A DNA stretch of 64,000 nucleotides from JAZKFT01 sp040386335 (GCA_040386335.1 JAZKFT010000017.1:248001-312000), one strand, 5' to 3'; numbered from the stretch's first letter, positions 27,833 through 37,963 are shown. Notes: a model not told the origin generated them from the letters alone. Numbers and translations: made by a program.

Positions 27833-30800
27833 ATGCATTTTGAAAGACTTTTCGCCCGGCTCGTATTATGTTTCGCCTTTTGTTGGGCTTGTGCCCACGC
27901 TGGTTTAAATGCACAACCAGTTGCTGCCTTTACTTCTAATATTACACAGGGCTGCGCACCTGTAGAAGTTCAGTTTTCGGATCAATCTACATCGAATCCC
28001 ACTAACTGGTTTTGGGATTTTGGCGATGGCACCACCTCTACGCTTAAAAACCCCTTGAAAGTTTTTTCTGCCGTAGGTACATTTACGGTAAGTCTTACCG
28101 TGTCCAACGCACTCGGCTCCAATATTATCACCAGGAGCAACCTGGTTACGGCCAAGCCGGTACCCATCGCCCAGTTTTCTGCATCGCCTACACAAGGATG
28201 CTTTCCCATGACCGTAAATTTTGCCGATCTCTCAAGCGCCAATGGAGCAGGGACTATTACAGCATGGAATTGGAACTTTGGTGATGGCACGCCAAACGCC
28301 AACATTCAAAACCCCACGCATACCTATACTGATTTTGGAGATTTTGATGTTGCCTTATACGTAGAAAATGCCAGTGGTTGCGCTGCTTATTTGAACAAAC
28401 CTGCATTTATAAAGACCGGCGATACGGTAAAAGCAGATTTTGACACCACCATGTTGCCTTATTGCAAACTCCCCAAAACCGTCAGTTTTTTGAATGTTAC
28501 AGCAGGGTCAGGAACTTTTACCTATAGCTGGGATTTTGGTGATGGCACAGGTAGCAACCAGGCTAATCCTGTACACAATTATACCACATTTGGAAAGTTT
28601 ACCGTAAAGCTTATCGCAACCAGCAGTTATGGCTGTTCCAATGTTATTACTAAGGTCAATCATGTAGTAGTGGATACGGTCCTTACAGATTTTTCATTTC
28701 CGGCGCAGGTATGTATCAATAGCCCGGTTTTGTTCAATAACCTGTCTGCGCCGGTATCCGTAAACAGCAGCTGGAATTTTGGTGATGGCACCGGAAGCAC
28801 AGTTTTCAGGCCGTCAAAACAGTACAGTGCCCCGGGAACTTATGGCGTGGTACTTACCAATAGGTTTGCCAACGGATGTGTGGATTCAATCAGGAAAAAC
28901 CTAATAATTGCTACCAACCCGGCTGTGGCTTTTAGTAACAGTGCACCCATTTCTGCCTGTAAAGCCCCGCTTACGGTTTCATTTACCGATAACACACCGG
29001 GAGCTGCCTTACAACAATGGGATTTTGGCGATGGAGGAACGGCTACAGGTGCCGTAGTAAGTCACACATATAACTCGCCCGGCTCATTTACTGTAAAGTT
29101 GGTAGTTTCCCTTTCCGGTGGATGCAAGGATTCGCTTTCCAAACAAGGCCTTATTAGGATTGCACCGCCCGATGCATCAATCGCGGTAGATGCTCCCGGC
29201 GGGTGCGTGCCTTTTGCCCTCTTGCCCAGGGCCAACGTAACTTCTGTTGATCCGGTAACAGCTTATAACTGGGATTTTGGTGATGGTTTTACTTCAGTTG
29301 CTGCCACACCTTCGCATACCTACACCCTGGTGGGCGTCTATACACTGCGACTGATCATTACCACTGCAGGTGGTTGTAAGGATACGGCTTTTCAAACAAT
29401 ACGTGTAGGAACACAACCTGTTATTGGGTTCACGGTTGCACCCAGCCCCGTTTGCGCCAGGAAACCTGTTTTCTTTACAGATACCTCTTCTTTGGGATCG
29501 GCAATATTCTGGGATTTTGGAGATGGTAACACGTCTTCCTCCAAAAATGCTATTCACAGATATGACCAACCGGGCGTTTACAACATAATTATGAGGGTAG
29601 ACAATGGAGGTTGCACCAGGGATACGGTTCTAAATAATTACTTGCAGGTGCTTCCTCCTTCCGGCGATTTTTCTTTCGCCCAGGATTGTACCAGTAAATT
29701 CCGTTTCAGTTTTAATGCTTCAGCGTCTGTAGGAGCCAATACCTACAATTGGAATTTTGGCGATGGTGCTACTGCCACAGGCATTAATGCTACCCATACT
29801 TATACCGCCAGTGGCAATTTTACAGTGAGCCTTTTTACAAACAATGGCAATTGTACCGATACTTTCACAAAGCAGATCGCTGCCGGTATATCCTCTACCA
29901 GTTTTAGAGTAAATACTACCTCCGCCTGCAGGAATGTCCCTATTACGTTTGCTGCACGTTATGAAACACCGGCTTATGTAAGCAGCTACAGTTGGGATTT
30001 TGGTGATGGGGCCACACTAACCGTTTCTGACAGTGTTGTTCAGCATGCTTATGCAGCCAGCGGCACTTATACCGTTCGCCTGGTGGTCGTAAATGTCTTT
30101 GGCTGTGTGGATACTGTAGTCCGGCAAAACTTCGTGGTGGTTAATGGGCCAACAGCTGCCTTTACAGTGGTAAACCCGGTAGGTTGTACTGGCAAAACGG
30201 TAACGTTTACGGATAATTCCACCACAGACGGCACACATGCTATTAATAACTGGAAATGGGATTTTGGCGATGGCAGCATCCAATCGTTTACCGCACCGCC
30301 ATTTACCCATGTATATGCATCGGATGCCAGCTACAATGTAAAATTGGTTGTCACAGATAATATCGGCTGCAAAGATTCTGTCACGGTCGTTGACGCAGTT
30401 AAAAATAGCCGGCCGGCCATCAGTTTCGCTACTGAGGATACTGTATCCTGCCCCCTGGCGCCCGTGATTTTGATTGCAAACGGACAGGGTAATAATCTGG
30501 TTTACACCTGGAATACAGGCGTTGGTACCTTAACGAATGATACGGCCATCGCAGCCTATCCCGACAGCGGCCGGTATACCGTAAAACTTTATGTAACAGA
30601 TGGAAATGGCTGCGTGGACTCAGTGGTAAAAGTCAATTATATCAGCATCAAAAAACCGGTAGCGGCGTTTACTTTGTCCGATTCGGCTTCTATTTGCCCG
30701 CCTTTGAAAGTAAGGTTTGCCAATGGTAGCTATTATTATAACCGTCACGTTTGGGATTTTGACAATGGTACCACCTCGTTCCAACAGAATCCCTATGTTG

Positions 30801-32647
30801 CTTTCCAGACAGGCTCCTATAACGTGAAGTTGAGGGTTACTGCCCCTGGAGGTTGTATGGATTCGGTTATCAAGACGGTTAAGGTGTATCCATATACCAA
30901 TCTCTTTACCTATCAGCCGCTTACCGGTTGTCAACCACTTGCGGTTACATTCAGGCTTTCAGTTCCAACGAAAGGAACCTACAAATGGGATTTTAATGAT
31001 GGTACCACCGCCAATACTACGGACTCGTTTGTGGTTAAAAAATACACCGCATTTGGGCCCTATCTTCCCAGGGTGTTTTTTACCGAAACAAGTACAGGCT
31101 GTATCCTGCCGGTAAATGGCGATTCAGTGATCAATGTATTTGGAACCAAGGTCAATTTTGGTATGAGTGACTCAGTTTTTTGCGAAACAGGTACCGTAAA
31201 TTTCAGCGACTCTTCCATTGCCACAGGCCCCATGACCTATCGCTGGATATTTGGTGATGGCAACACCTCTACCCTGCAAAATCCTACCCACACATATGCT
31301 GCACCCGGAAGGTATACCGTTCAGCAAATAGTAAGTTCAGGAGCCTGCAGCGATACCATGACCAAAACCAATGCTGTTATTATTTACCCCAAACCACGGA
31401 TTTTAATCATGGGTGATTCCGTTGGTTGCCAGCCATTTAGAACAATATTTACCCCCAGGCTGCTACAGCAGGACAGTGCTGCAATCAGCTGGAACTGGGA
31501 CTTTGGAAATGGACAGGTTTCTACATTGCAAAACCCGCCACAGCAGCTTTACACTGCGGCAGGAACCTTTGTAGTCAGGCTTAGAACGACCGCTTCTACG
31601 GGTTGTACCGCAGATACATCCAAACAAATAATTGTAAACCCTTTACCGGCTATTAATGCAGGTAATGATACCACTGTATGTGTAAATGTACCCGTGACGC
31701 TGCGACCTTCCGGCGCCACCAACTACACCTGGCTGCCACCCACAAGTAGCCAGTTGAGTTGCACCAATTGTCCTAACCCGGTAGCTACGCTGGCCAGCCC
31801 GTCTGAGTGGTATTATGTACAGGGAACTACACAGTTTGGATGTACGGCAACCGATTCGATACACGTGCAGTATTTGCCCGCCTATACCGTAACCGCAGCG
31901 CCGGTTTCTGATAGTCTTTGCCTCGGACAAACGGTACAATTAACCGCCACCGGCGCCAAGCGTTATTTATGGACGCCCGCCACCGGGCTTAGCAGCACTA
32001 CCATAGCTAACCCCGTTGCTGCACCGGCAGTTTCTACCACCTACCGGCTCGTGGCCACCGATACGCTGGGCTGCCAAACTTTTACACAGGATATTCCTAT
32101 CAGCGTGTTTCCTTACCCAACAGTGAATGCCGGCCCCGATGTCACAATCAGTGGGGGCGCTTCCACTGTATTAAATGCTACGGCATCAGCCGATGCTACA
32201 AGGTTCAATTGGACGCCTGCATCGCAGCTTTCCTGCACCGATTGCCTGTCGCCAACAGCCACACCAAGGGCCACGACCAATTATGTTTTAACGGTAACCA
32301 ACGGGGGTGAATGTCCGGCCAGCGACACCGTTACGGTCACCGTTTTGTGCAATAATACCAACGTGTTCATTCCCAATACTTTTTCACCCAATGGAGACGG
32401 CATGAACGATGTGTTTTATCCACGTGGAACCGGTTTGTATAGCATTAAATCATTCAGGATTTTTAGTCGTTGGGGCGAAATGGTTTTTGGAAAAACAAAC
32501 ATGACACCCAACGATATTTCCCAGGGCTGGGATGGAAAATATAAAGGCTCGAGGGCAGCAACGGACGTGTATACCTATATCGCTGAAATATATTGCGACA
32601 ACAACACGCTCCTGACACTCAACGGAACCATAAACCTGATTTATTAG
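27833..32647 (+). CDS. Giant PKD-repeat adhesin-like protein with type B T9SS sorting domain
   Basis: A 1604-residue secreted protein. After a signal peptide ending LNAQ-PVAAF it carries about 15 PKD domains of 80-100 residues, each marked by a W-D/N-F-G-D-G-like core, and each with paired cysteines. The C terminus has NTFSPNGDGMNDVFYP and a final beta-rich module typical of the gliding-motility-associated C-terminal (CHU_C, type B) sorting domain, so it should be exported by the type IX system and held at the surface. ATG 27833 is used; a TTG lies four codons earlier. The gene after it encodes a PorP/SprF protein, the usual partner of type B substrates. Likely roles are adhesion or matrix building. 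Confidence 0.92.
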   Translation: MHFERLFARLVLCFAFCWACAHAGLNAQPVAAFTSNITQGCAPVEVQFSDQSTSNPTNWFWDFGDGTTSTLKNPLKVFSAVGTFTVSLTVSNALGSNIITRSNLVTAKPVPIAQFSASPTQGCFPMTVNFADLSSANGAGTITAWNWNFGDGTPNANIQNPTHTYTDFGDFDVALYVENASGCAAYLNKPAFIKTGDTVKADFDTTMLPYCKLPKTVSFLNVTAGSGTFTYSWDFGDGTGSNQANPVHNYTTFGKFTVKLIATSSYGCSNVITKVNHVVVDTVLTDFSFPAQVCINSPVLFNNLSAPVSVNSSWNFGDGTGSTVFRPSKQYSAPGTYGVVLTNRFANGCVDSIRKNLIIATNPAVAFSNSAPISACKAPLTVSFTDNTPGAALQQWDFGDGGTATGAVVSHTYNSPGSFTVKLVVSLSGGCKDSLSKQGLIRIAPPDASIAVDAPGGCVPFALLPRANVTSVDPVTAYNWDFGDGFTSVAATPSHTYTLVGVYTLRLIITTAGGCKDTAFQTIRVGTQPVIGFTVAPSPVCARKPVFFTDTSSLGSAIFWDFGDGNTSSSKNAIHRYDQPGVYNIIMRVDNGGCTRDTVLNNYLQVLPPSGDFSFAQDCTSKFRFSFNASASVGANTYNWNFGDGATATGINATHTYTASGNFTVSLFTNNGNCTDTFTKQIAAGISSTSFRVNTTSACRNVPITFAARYETPAYVSSYSWDFGDGATLTVSDSVVQHAYAASGTYTVRLVVVNVFGCVDTVVRQNFVVVNGPTAAFTVVNPVGCTGKTVTFTDNSTTDGTHAINNWKWDFGDGSIQSFTAPPFTHVYASDASYNVKLVVTDNIGCKDSVTVVDAVKNSRPAISFATEDTVSCPLAPVILIANGQGNNLVYTWNTGVGTLTNDTAIAAYPDSGRYTVKLYVTDGNGCVDSVVKVNYISIKKPVAAFTLSDSASICPPLKVRFANGSYYYNRHVWDFDNGTTSFQQNPYVAFQTGSYNVKLRVTAPGGCMDSVIKTVKVYPYTNLFTYQPLTGCQPLAVTFRLSVPTKGTYKWDFNDGTTANTTDSFVVKKYTAFGPYLPRVFFTETSTGCILPVNGDSVINVFGTKVNFGMSDSVFCETGTVNFSDSSIATGPMTYRWIFGDGNTSTLQNPTHTYAAPGRYTVQQIVSSGACSDTMTKTNAVIIYPKPRILIMGDSVGCQPFRTIFTPRLLQQDSAAISWNWDFGNGQVSTLQNPPQQLYTAAGTFVVRLRTTASTGCTADTSKQIIVNPLPAINAGNDTTVCVNVPVTLRPSGATNYTWLPPTSSQLSCTNCPNPVATLASPSEWYYVQGTTQFGCTATDSIHVQYLPAYTVTAAPVSDSLCLGQTVQLTATGAKRYLWTPATGLSSTTIANPVAAPAVSTTYRLVATDTLGCQTFTQDIPISVFPYPTVNAGPDVTISGGASTVLNATASADATRFNWTPASQLSCTDCLSPTATPRATTNYVLTVTNGGECPASDTVTVTVLCNNTNVFIPNTFSPNGDGMNDVFYPRGTGLYSIKSFRIFSRWGEMVFGKTNMTPNDISQGWDGKYKGSRAATDVYTYIAEIYCDNNTLLTLNGTINLIY

Positions 32648-32649
32648 AA

Positions 32650-33720
32650 GTGAAGATTTGTATCAAAATAATAAGCCCGTTTTTACGTCCCTTCTTTGGC
32701 AGGGTTGGGGCAGGCATTGTAGCAATGATGCTATGTGGCACAGCGAATGCCCAGGACGTTCATTTTTCCCAGTTTTTCGAAGCGCCGATGTTGCGTAATC
32801 CTGCGCTGGCGGGCATTTTTGCCGGAGACTTTCGGGTACAAGCTATTTATCGGCACCAATGGGCTTCTGTTGCAGTGCCTTACAAAACAGGTTCACTAAA
32901 CCTCGATTACAAAATGCCCATCGGAAGCGCCAGTGATTTTTTAACCATCGGCGGGCAGGTGGTGTACGATAAGGCAGGAATCAGCAATTTTAAAACCACG
33001 CAAATCCTTCCGGTAATTAACTACCATAAATCGCTGAGCGACGAAAAAAATCAATACCTGTCACTGGGTTTTATGGGTGGTTATGTACAGCGCAGCATCG
33101 ATCCCAGCAAAGTAACCACCGACAACCAGTTTACCGGCGCCGGTTATAATCCTGCCATGGCTACCGGCGAAACGCTGAATTATTCGCTGGGTTACTGGGA
33201 TGGCAGCGTGGGTCTTAGTTTTAATACCGGCTTTGGCAAAGAAGAGAATGAAAACAACAACCTTTTTTTGGGTATCGCCTATCATCATTTTAACCGCCCC
33301 AAAAATTCTTTTTACCGAAACCCCGGAACCGAATTAAGTGCAAAATGGGTGTATTCCTTTGGGCTGCGTTTTGGCATGAACGAACGGAGCTACTTTACTT
33401 TTCATGCCGACTATAACAAACAGGGAACATTCGAAGAGATCATTGGCGGAGCGATGTATACCACGGCTTTAGACGACCGGTTGGATAATGCCCAATACAA
33501 GCTGGGCCTGGGCGGCTTTGTACGTTGGAAAGACGCCGTGATTCCGGTAATAAAACTTGAATACAAGGCCATGGCTGTAGCTTTTAGCTACGATGTAAAT
33601 ACCAGCCTCCTTAAAACAGCCAGCCAGGGCCGTGGCGGTTTTGAGATCTCGGTTACGCATACTTCCTTTTTCGACAGGGAGAATACTACAAAGAATGCGG
33701 TAAGGTGCCCCAGGTTTTAG
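32650..33720 (+). CDS. PorP/SprF-family type IX secretion membrane protein
   Basis: A 356-residue outer-membrane barrel. The N-terminal signal ends TANAQ-DVHFSQF, and the start of the mature protein, HFSQFFEAPMLRNPALAG, is the hallmark of the PorP/SprF family. These proteins anchor or receive cargo with type B sorting domains. GTG 32650, two bases after the stop of the PKD gene, is the best start; it gives a complete signal peptide, whereas the upstream TTG would overlap the PKD gene. The two genes form one transcript. Confidence 0.9.
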   Translation: MKICIKIISPFLRPFFGRVGAGIVAMMLCGTANAQDVHFSQFFEAPMLRNPALAGIFAGDFRVQAIYRHQWASVAVPYKTGSLNLDYKMPIGSASDFLTIGGQVVYDKAGISNFKTTQILPVINYHKSLSDEKNQYLSLGFMGGYVQRSIDPSKVTTDNQFTGAGYNPAMATGETLNYSLGYWDGSVGLSFNTGFGKEENENNNLFLGIAYHHFNRPKNSFYRNPGTELSAKWVYSFGLRFGMNERSYFTFHADYNKQGTFEEIIGGAMYTTALDDRLDNAQYKLGLGGFVRWKDAVIPVIKLEYKAMAVAFSYDVNTSLLKTASQGRGGFEISVTHTSFFDRENTTKNAVRCPRF

Positions 33721-33825
33721 GTTTGTATTGTCTCCTCGGCTCCAGGCAGGGAATTTTATTGGACAACCCATGCCTGAGACTTTGTTAAAAACCTTGACAT
33801 GCCACCGTTGCAATACCGAAACAAT

Positions 33826-33833
33826 TACTTTTG
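33826..33833 (+). promoter_or_regulatory. Likely -7 box for the SurA-like gene
   Basis: TACTTTTG matches TAnnTTTG, 24 bases before ATG 33858. A TTG lies at 33808-33810, somewhat close for a -33 element. Confidence 0.4.
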
Positions 33834-33857
33834 GCCACATTCATCCGGAAAGAAATT

Positions 33858-35240
33858 ATGAGAAATATTTTTTTAAAGAGCTGTCTGCTGGTTTTGGCAA
33901 CGATTCTTGTTGGTACAACAGCCAGTTTTGCCCAACCCAAAAAAGTAGTTGCCGATAAAATTGTAGGCAAAGTAGGAGACCGCATCATCCTCAGCAGCGA
34001 TATTTTTAATGCCATCAGCGATATTAAACGCCAGGGTGGACAGTTGCCCGATAACCCTGAATGTATCTTAATGGAAGGGGAACTGATCAAAAAAGCATTG
34101 GTGATCCAGGCCGAAAAAGATTCGCTACCCGTAAGTGACGATGAAATTGATGCTTTGCTCGACAACCAGATCCGTGGCTTTATTCAACAATATGGCAGCA
34201 AGGAAGTACTGGAAGAAGTAGCAGGAAAGACGATCTACCAGATGAAGGAAGATTTTAAAATACCCTTTAAAGAAAAAAAACTGGCCGAAGCCATGAGGGC
34301 CAAAATTGTAGACAACATAAAAATAACCCCCACAGAAGTAAAAGAATATTGGTCCACGATACCCAAAGACAGCCTGCCATTTTACGAAAGCGAAATAGAA
34401 TTGGGTAAAATTGTCATTTACCCAAAAGCCAGCCGGGATATAGAAAGCTATACCGCCAAGCAACTAAACGACATCAAACGGCAGATCGAAGTAGGGGGCA
34501 AAAAGTTTGAGCAAATGGCCAAATTGTATACCGAAGATCCGGGGAGCAAAGAAACCGGAGGCCAGTACAATATCAACCGCAACGATAAATTCTGGGATCC
34601 TGTTTTTATCTCTACTGCATTTAAATTAAAAGAAGGGCAAATTTCAAGCGTGGTAAAATCCAAGTTCGGGTTACACATTATTCAACTCGTAAGCCGCGCC
34701 GGCGATGATGCTGTGGTAAGGCATATACTCATGATCCCTCAGGTAACAGAAGATGAGATCAATGAAGCAAAGGCCAAACTCGATAGTATTCAGTTGTTAC
34801 TGGCAAGTGGTAAAATACAGTTTGGCGAAGCCGTGAGCAAATACAGCGACGAAGAGGAAAGTAAATTTACCGGTGGTATGCAACAAAGCCGCAACGGCGG
34901 TTCTTTCCTGAGCATTGATGAACTGGATAAGGAAATTATTCCTTTGCTAAAAACATTAAAGGCCGGCCAGTTCAGCAAGCCACAGGCTTATACAGATGAG
35001 CGTGGTAAAAAAGGTGTTCGTGTCGTGTACCTGCGCACCCGCACTGAGCCCCATCGCGAAAACCTAAAAGACGATTACAACCGCATTGCCACAAGGGCCC
35101 TGGAAGAGAAAAAACAAAACACGCTCGAAAAGTGGTTCGCCACCCATATAAGCAACTATTACATTTATATCGACAGCGATTTTCAAAATTGCAGCCAGTT
35201 AGACACCTGGAAGCAACAAGCTTTGGCCTCCAAACAGTAA
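33858..35240 (+). CDS. Periplasmic peptidylprolyl isomerase, SurA-like
   Basis: A 460-residue exported chaperone with a signal peptide (MRNIFLKSCLLVLATILVG... cleavage after TTASFAQ). It has a helical N-terminal domain (about 30-160) and two parvulin-type domains: one from about 175-285 (ELGKIVIYP ... FKLKEGQISSVVKSKFGLHIIQLVSR) and one from about 290-400 (VRHILMIPQV ... TGGMQQSRNGGSFL). SurA escorts outer-membrane proteins through the periplasm, which suits the barrel-rich neighbourhood. ATG 33858 is preferred to TTG 33831 because it gives a proper signal peptide. A terminator follows the stop. Confidence 0.9.
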   Translation: MRNIFLKSCLLVLATILVGTTASFAQPKKVVADKIVGKVGDRIILSSDIFNAISDIKRQGGQLPDNPECILMEGELIKKALVIQAEKDSLPVSDDEIDALLDNQIRGFIQQYGSKEVLEEVAGKTIYQMKEDFKIPFKEKKLAEAMRAKIVDNIKITPTEVKEYWSTIPKDSLPFYESEIELGKIVIYPKASRDIESYTAKQLNDIKRQIEVGGKKFEQMAKLYTEDPGSKETGGQYNINRNDKFWDPVFISTAFKLKEGQISSVVKSKFGLHIIQLVSRAGDDAVVRHILMIPQVTEDEINEAKAKLDSIQLLLASGKIQFGEAVSKYSDEEESKFTGGMQQSRNGGSFLSIDELDKEIIPLLKTLKAGQFSKPQAYTDERGKKGVRVVYLRTRTEPHRENLKDDYNRIATRALEEKKQNTLEKWFATHISNYYIYIDSDFQNCSQLDTWKQQALASKQ

Positions 35241-35257
35241 TAGGTAAAATCATTTTT

Positions 35258-35285
35258 AATCCCCGGCAAAACCGGGGATTTTCTT
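35258..35285 (+). terminator. Rho-independent terminator
   Basis: A 9-bp perfect stem AATCCCCGG / CCGGGGATT with a five-base loop and a T-rich tail ends the SurA-like gene. Confidence 0.85.
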
Positions 35286-35289
35286 TAAC

Positions 35290-35323
35290 ATATCTATTCA
35301 ATGTTTAAACATTGAATAGATAT
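35290..35323. promoter_or_regulatory. 34-bp perfect palindrome, probable operator
   Basis: Two 17-base arms, the left reading ATATCTATTCAATGTTT, meet with no spacer at 35306/35307 and are exact reverse complements. It lies 35 bases before the FMN reductase ATG. The right arm contains a TTG at 35313-35315, and a -7-like TACCTTTA sits 16 bases after it at 35332-35339, so a bound repressor would cover the -33 element. The core TTCAATG.. resembles operators of MarR-type regulators (inference). No regulator gene is adjacent. Confidence 0.75.
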
Positions 35324-35358
35324 TATTTCCATACCTTTACATCATAAAAATAGGAATC

Positions 35359-35922
35359 ATGAACATCGTTATCATTTCAGGAAGCCCACGCAATGGCAGT
35401 TTGAGTCATAGGGTGGCACTTCACTTACAGCATCATTTAGAAGAGAAAACACAGCATCCAACCGAAATAGTAAGCCTGCAACAATGGGACCTCCCGGCTT
35501 TGCAGGGCGTTTGGTCTTCAGTGGAAAAAACTCCCCTTGCATTTCAACCATTGGCCAAAACAATATTTGAAGCCGATGCCTTTATATTGGTAAGCCCGGA
35601 ATTTAATGGCAGTTATTCTCCGGCCATGAAAAATTTACTGGATCACTTTCCCAAACAACATCATAAACCTTTTGGCATCGTTACCGCCTCTCCTGGTGCA
35701 ATGGGTGGAATTCGGGCCAGCCAGCAAATGCAGCTATTAGTAGGCGCCCTGTTCGGCCTGCTTTCCCCCTACATGCTCATCACACCGGGTGTAGACAAAA
35801 AGTTTGATGTGGAAGGGAATTTACTGGAAGCCTCATTTCAAAGCCAGGTAGATAATTTCATAACAGAATTTCTTTGGCTGGCAGAAAATGTTGTGACAAA
35901 TGAGGAATTGATTTTGAATTAA
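35359..35922 (+). CDS. NADPH-dependent FMN reductase / quinone reductase
   Basis: A 187-residue flavodoxin-fold protein. The N-terminal phosphate loop IISGSPRNGSLSHR is at about 4-17, and LVSPEFNGSYSPAMKNLLDH (about 79-98) is the conserved flavin site of the NADPH-dependent FMN reductase family; TASPGAMGG follows. It probably reduces FMN, quinones or azo compounds in the cytoplasm. A 34-bp palindrome directly upstream suggests a dedicated repressor, in line with induction by a toxic small molecule. Confidence 0.9.
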   Translation: MNIVIISGSPRNGSLSHRVALHLQHHLEEKTQHPTEIVSLQQWDLPALQGVWSSVEKTPLAFQPLAKTIFEADAFILVSPEFNGSYSPAMKNLLDHFPKQHHKPFGIVTASPGAMGGIRASQQMQLLVGALFGLLSPYMLITPGVDKKFDVEGNLLEASFQSQVDNFITEFLWLAENVVTNEELILN

Positions 35923-35972
35923 TTAAGGATCGTGTGTATAAAAGGTAAATCAGCGAATTATTGTTAGTTTTT

Positions 35973-36001
35973 GCCAACTGCCAATCGCCCAACTGCCAAC
36001 T
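35973..36001. repeat. 7-bp tandem array upstream of purF
   Basis: GCCAACT-type units (GCCAACT, GCCAATC, an 8-mer GCCCAACT, GCCAACT) end five bases before a clean -7 box. The same unit forms the array at 60266-60323. Confidence 0.7.
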
Positions 36002-36005
36002 TGCT

Positions 36006-36013
36006 TACATTTG
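36006..36013 (+). promoter_or_regulatory. Likely -7 box for purF
   Basis: TACATTTG matches TAnnTTTG, 23 bases before ATG 36037. No TTTG stands at the -33 distance; that place is occupied by the 7-bp array. Confidence 0.5.
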
Positions 36014-36036
36014 CCGCTTTCCTACAGAAAGATATT

Positions 36037-37884
36037 ATGAGTGACCCCATAAAGCATGAATGCGGACTTGCGTTCATCCGTCTTCGCAAACCAATTTCAT
36101 ATTACCTGCAGCAGTACGGCAGCGCCATGTATGGCCTCAACAAGCTGTACCTGCTGATGGAAAAACAGCATAACCGTGGCCAGGACGGTGCAGGTTTGGC
36201 GGTGGTTAAAACCAATGTGGAACCGGGTTACCCGTTTTTGTATCGCACCCGCAGTGCCGTTCAGCAACCCATAGCCGATTTGTTTAAAAAAATTGGTGAA
36301 GAAGTGGCCGAAGCAGAGAAATTTCAACCAGATATTTTACAACACCCGGGATTATTAAAAGGACACCTGCCTTTTTTGGGTGAATTGATGATGGGCCACC
36401 TGCGGTATGGTACCCAGGGTAAAAACAAGGTCGATTTTTGTCATCCTTTTATTAAACGAAACATAAGCCCCGCAAGGAACCTGGCCCTGGCAGGTAATTT
36501 TAACCTGGTAAATACCGACGAATTATTCGGGCTGATCAATATAGAACCAGGCGAATTTTCCAGGCAAAGCGACCTGGCGGCGATGATGGAAGTGGTACAC
36601 CATTTTTTAGTTAAAGAAGATGAGCTCACCCACGAAAACCCGGATATAGAAAAGGTGCTGAGAATGGCAACATCGTTGTTTGATGGCGGCTTTACATTTG
36701 GTGGTTTGATAGGAAATGGAGCCAGTTTTGTGATGCGGGACGCGAATGGTATACGCCCGGCTTACTATTATGCAAACGATGATTTTATAGTAGCCGCCAG
36801 TGAAAGGGCTGCTATACGCACCACTTTTAACGTGGGCGAAAACGAAGTAATGGAACTGATGCCCGGCTGTGCACTAATTAGCGACAACGATGGCAATTAT
36901 AAAATCGCCCAGGTACTTGAACCAAAAGAACGCCGGGCCTGTAGTTTCGAACGGATCTATTTCAGCCGGGGTAACGATGAAAAAATTTACCGCGAAAGGA
37001 TAGCACTTGGGCACCACCTGAGTAAACCCGTTTTGGAAACGATCAACTACGATCTGAGGAACACCATTTTTGCCTATATTCCCAACACTGCCGAAGTGGC
37101 TTTTATTGGTCTATGCAAGGGTATGGAAGAATACCTGAATGCCATTAAAGTGCAACGTATCATGAGCTGGGTAGGGGATTACAGCGAAGAGAAACTGGCG
37201 GAGATGATTACCCGTAAAATACGCCAGGAAAAGATCGTGATAAAGGACGTGAAGATGCGGACTTTTATTACTGAAGACGTGAGCCGGAATGATATGGTGC
37301 AGCACGTGTATGATATTACTTACGGCACTTCTCGTCCCTACGAGGATACACTGGTAGTGATAGACGACAGCATTGTCCGCGGCACCACATTGCGTGAAAG
37401 CATTATCCGGATGCTGGCTCGTTTGAAGCCTAAAAAGATTATTGTTATTTCCAGCGCCCCGCAAATACGTTACCCCGATTGTTACGGCATCGATATGAGC
37501 AAAATGGGCGATTTCATTGCCTTCCAGGCCGCTATTCATTTGCTAAAAGAGCGCGGGCACGAACAAATGCTCGACGATTTGCATGTTCATTGCAAAGAGC
37601 TGCAACGCACCAATCAACTGCATGTGGAGAATGTTGTGCGCCAGGTGTACAAGCAATTCAGCCCCGAAGAAATTTCAGCCAAAATAGCCCAGATGATCAC
37701 CCCGGAAGGCGTGGACATCCCGGTACATGTGATTTATCAAACCATAGAAGACTTGCACGAAAGCTGCCCAACCAACACCGGCGATTGGTATTTTACCGGC
37801 AACTATCCCACTCCAGGTGGAAACCGTGTTTGCAACAAGGCCTTTATGAATTACATGGAAGGCAAAAACGTGAGAGGCTACTAA
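36037..37884 (+). CDS. purF: Amidophosphoribosyltransferase
   Basis: A 615-residue class II amidophosphoribosyltransferase, the first committed step of purine synthesis (PRPP plus glutamine to phosphoribosylamine). The catalytic Cys is Cys9 in HECGLAFIRL, so an eight-residue propeptide must be removed, as in other members. Further motifs: KQHNRGQDGAGLA (about 48-60), GHLRYGT (about 121-127), the PRPP site VVIDDSIVRGTT (about 439-450). Insertions make it longer than enterobacterial PurF, as is usual in Bacteroidota. ATG 36037 is preferred to an in-frame start at 35971 inside the repeat array. A terminator follows at 37930. Confidence 0.95.
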   Translation: MSDPIKHECGLAFIRLRKPISYYLQQYGSAMYGLNKLYLLMEKQHNRGQDGAGLAVVKTNVEPGYPFLYRTRSAVQQPIADLFKKIGEEVAEAEKFQPDILQHPGLLKGHLPFLGELMMGHLRYGTQGKNKVDFCHPFIKRNISPARNLALAGNFNLVNTDELFGLINIEPGEFSRQSDLAAMMEVVHHFLVKEDELTHENPDIEKVLRMATSLFDGGFTFGGLIGNGASFVMRDANGIRPAYYYANDDFIVAASERAAIRTTFNVGENEVMELMPGCALISDNDGNYKIAQVLEPKERRACSFERIYFSRGNDEKIYRERIALGHHLSKPVLETINYDLRNTIFAYIPNTAEVAFIGLCKGMEEYLNAIKVQRIMSWVGDYSEEKLAEMITRKIRQEKIVIKDVKMRTFITEDVSRNDMVQHVYDITYGTSRPYEDTLVVIDDSIVRGTTLRESIIRMLARLKPKKIIVISSAPQIRYPDCYGIDMSKMGDFIAFQAAIHLLKERGHEQMLDDLHVHCKELQRTNQLHVENVVRQVYKQFSPEEISAKIAQMITPEGVDIPVHVIYQTIEDLHESCPTNTGDWYFTGNYPTPGGNRVCNKAFMNYMEGKNVRGY

Positions 37885-37885
37885 C

Positions 37886-37913
37886 GGATGTATGATTTCT
37901 GATGTATGATTTC
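37886..37913. repeat. 7-bp degenerate tandem array (4 units) after purF
   Basis: Units GGATGTA, TGATTTC, TGATGTA, TGATTTC start two bases after the purF stop. The unit type is the same as in the array after the glucosidase gene at 2987. Confidence 0.75.
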
Positions 37914-37929
37914 TTTCAAGAATACAACA

Positions 37930-37963
37930 AACCTTTATTGCCGCGGTAGTAAAGGTTTTTTTC
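37930..37963 (+). terminator. Rho-independent terminator of purF
   Basis: An 8-bp stem AACCTTTA / TAAAGGTT (37930-37937 with 37950-37957) with a GC-rich 12-base loop is followed by a T-run. Confidence 0.75.
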
